41,362 nt of DNA from Bacteroidota bacterium (GTDB lineage: Bacteria; Bacteroidota; Bacteroidia; Chitinophagales; Saprospiraceae): the NCBI GenBank assembly GCA_016124585.1, contig WGNL01000003.1, positions 1 to 41,362 on the forward strand, given 5' to 3'. This document shows, one piece after another, positions 41,280 to 41,362 of this stretch. A program made the position numbers and the translations under genes. Within the stretch, counting starts at the first letter, position 1; the number at the start of each line of letters is the position of its first letter. The notes under the pieces were generated by a model that worked only from the letters and a program-made list of their open reading frames with translations, was not told the DNA's origin and ran no database searches.

Positions 41280-41296
41280 TCCTTAAAACACCACAA

Positions 41297-41362
41297 TTGA
41301 ACATCCATTATCAAAAATTAAACACCAACCGACAGTGGAAAGCCGCTACCGGGGTCAGCCAA
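41297..41362 (+). CDS. 5' end of a possible transposase (partial)
   Basis: From the TTG at 41297 the frame is open for 22 codons to the window edge (LNIHYQKLNTNRQWKAATG, then VSQ). The R-Q-W/F-x-A-x-TG pattern near the N-terminus is reminiscent of the start of IS5- or ISAs1-like transposases in Bacteroidota, where a TGL/TGV motif precedes the first helix. The match is short and made from memory. A promoter lies directly upstream. Confidence 0.3.
   Translation, partial: MNIHYQKLNTNRQWKAATGVSQ

Overview
The window looks like a chromosomal segment of a free-living Bacteroidota, most likely class Saprospiria (Haliscomenobacter/Lewinella-like). The grounds are: two proteins with type IX secretion (T9SS) C-terminal sorting domains, a DUF6089/PorG-like barrel, a DUF5686 outer-membrane protein with a carboxypeptidase-regulatory domain, a Bat-type TPR protein, a eukaryotic-type citrate synthase, several Bacteroidota promoters (TTTG / TANNTTTG), frequent TTG or GTG starts and no clear Shine-Dalgarno sequences. 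The genus is inference. I saw no rRNA, tRNA, CRISPR array or complete insertion sequence.

Layout. 1-6.5 kb: a small lipoprotein with an apparent frameshift, a BatC/BatE-like TPR protein, a large FtsX/YbbP-type permease carrying a G/C palindrome insert, a PorG-like barrel, a DUF3109 cysteine-cluster protein and a small exported protein. 6.5-22.9 kb: housekeeping and envelope genes, namely citrate synthase, a PpiD-like foldase, a class III aminotransferase, the DUF5686 protein, a CDP-alcohol phosphatidyltransferase, DUF4833, an HD phosphohydrolase fused to a Pycsar-type membrane effector domain, a SnoaL protein, OsmC, tRNA-guanine transglycosylase (with no zinc cysteines), an LptF/LptG permease and a T9SS-secreted subtilase. 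23-25.8 kb: an orphan small protein, a DMT transporter and an FAD oxidoreductase. 25.8-32.3 kb: the most striking block, an ECF sigma factor and a membrane-anchored TPR anti-sigma-like protein, divergent from a lipoprotein cholesterol-dependent-cytolysin-like protein, followed by an exported TPR-CHAT protease-like protein. 32.3-37.5 kb: a GlxA-type AraC regulator, a DUF1016/YhcG PDDEXK protein and a large T9SS protein built from duplicated modules. 37.7-41.1 kb: seven small one-domain proteins (MmcQ, DoxX, GyrI-like, DUF1801, two PhnB-type VOC, SRPBCC). The right edge holds a promoter and the first codons of a possible transposase.

How the genes may work together. The sigma and cytolysin genes diverge from a 147-bp spacer in which both carry the same bipartite element (GGGTAACCT and TATATG, same spacing, each in its own orientation). 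I infer that the sigma factor controls both. The cytolysin keeps the CDC pore-forming core but has no undecapeptide domain; instead it ends in four ~50-residue repeats resembling a hemopexin-like propeller. Together with the neighbouring TPR-CHAT protein this is the best candidate here for an undescribed system: a regulated, surface-anchored pore former with a possible protease partner. Short 7-bp-periodic repeat arrays recur in at least five intergenic spacers.
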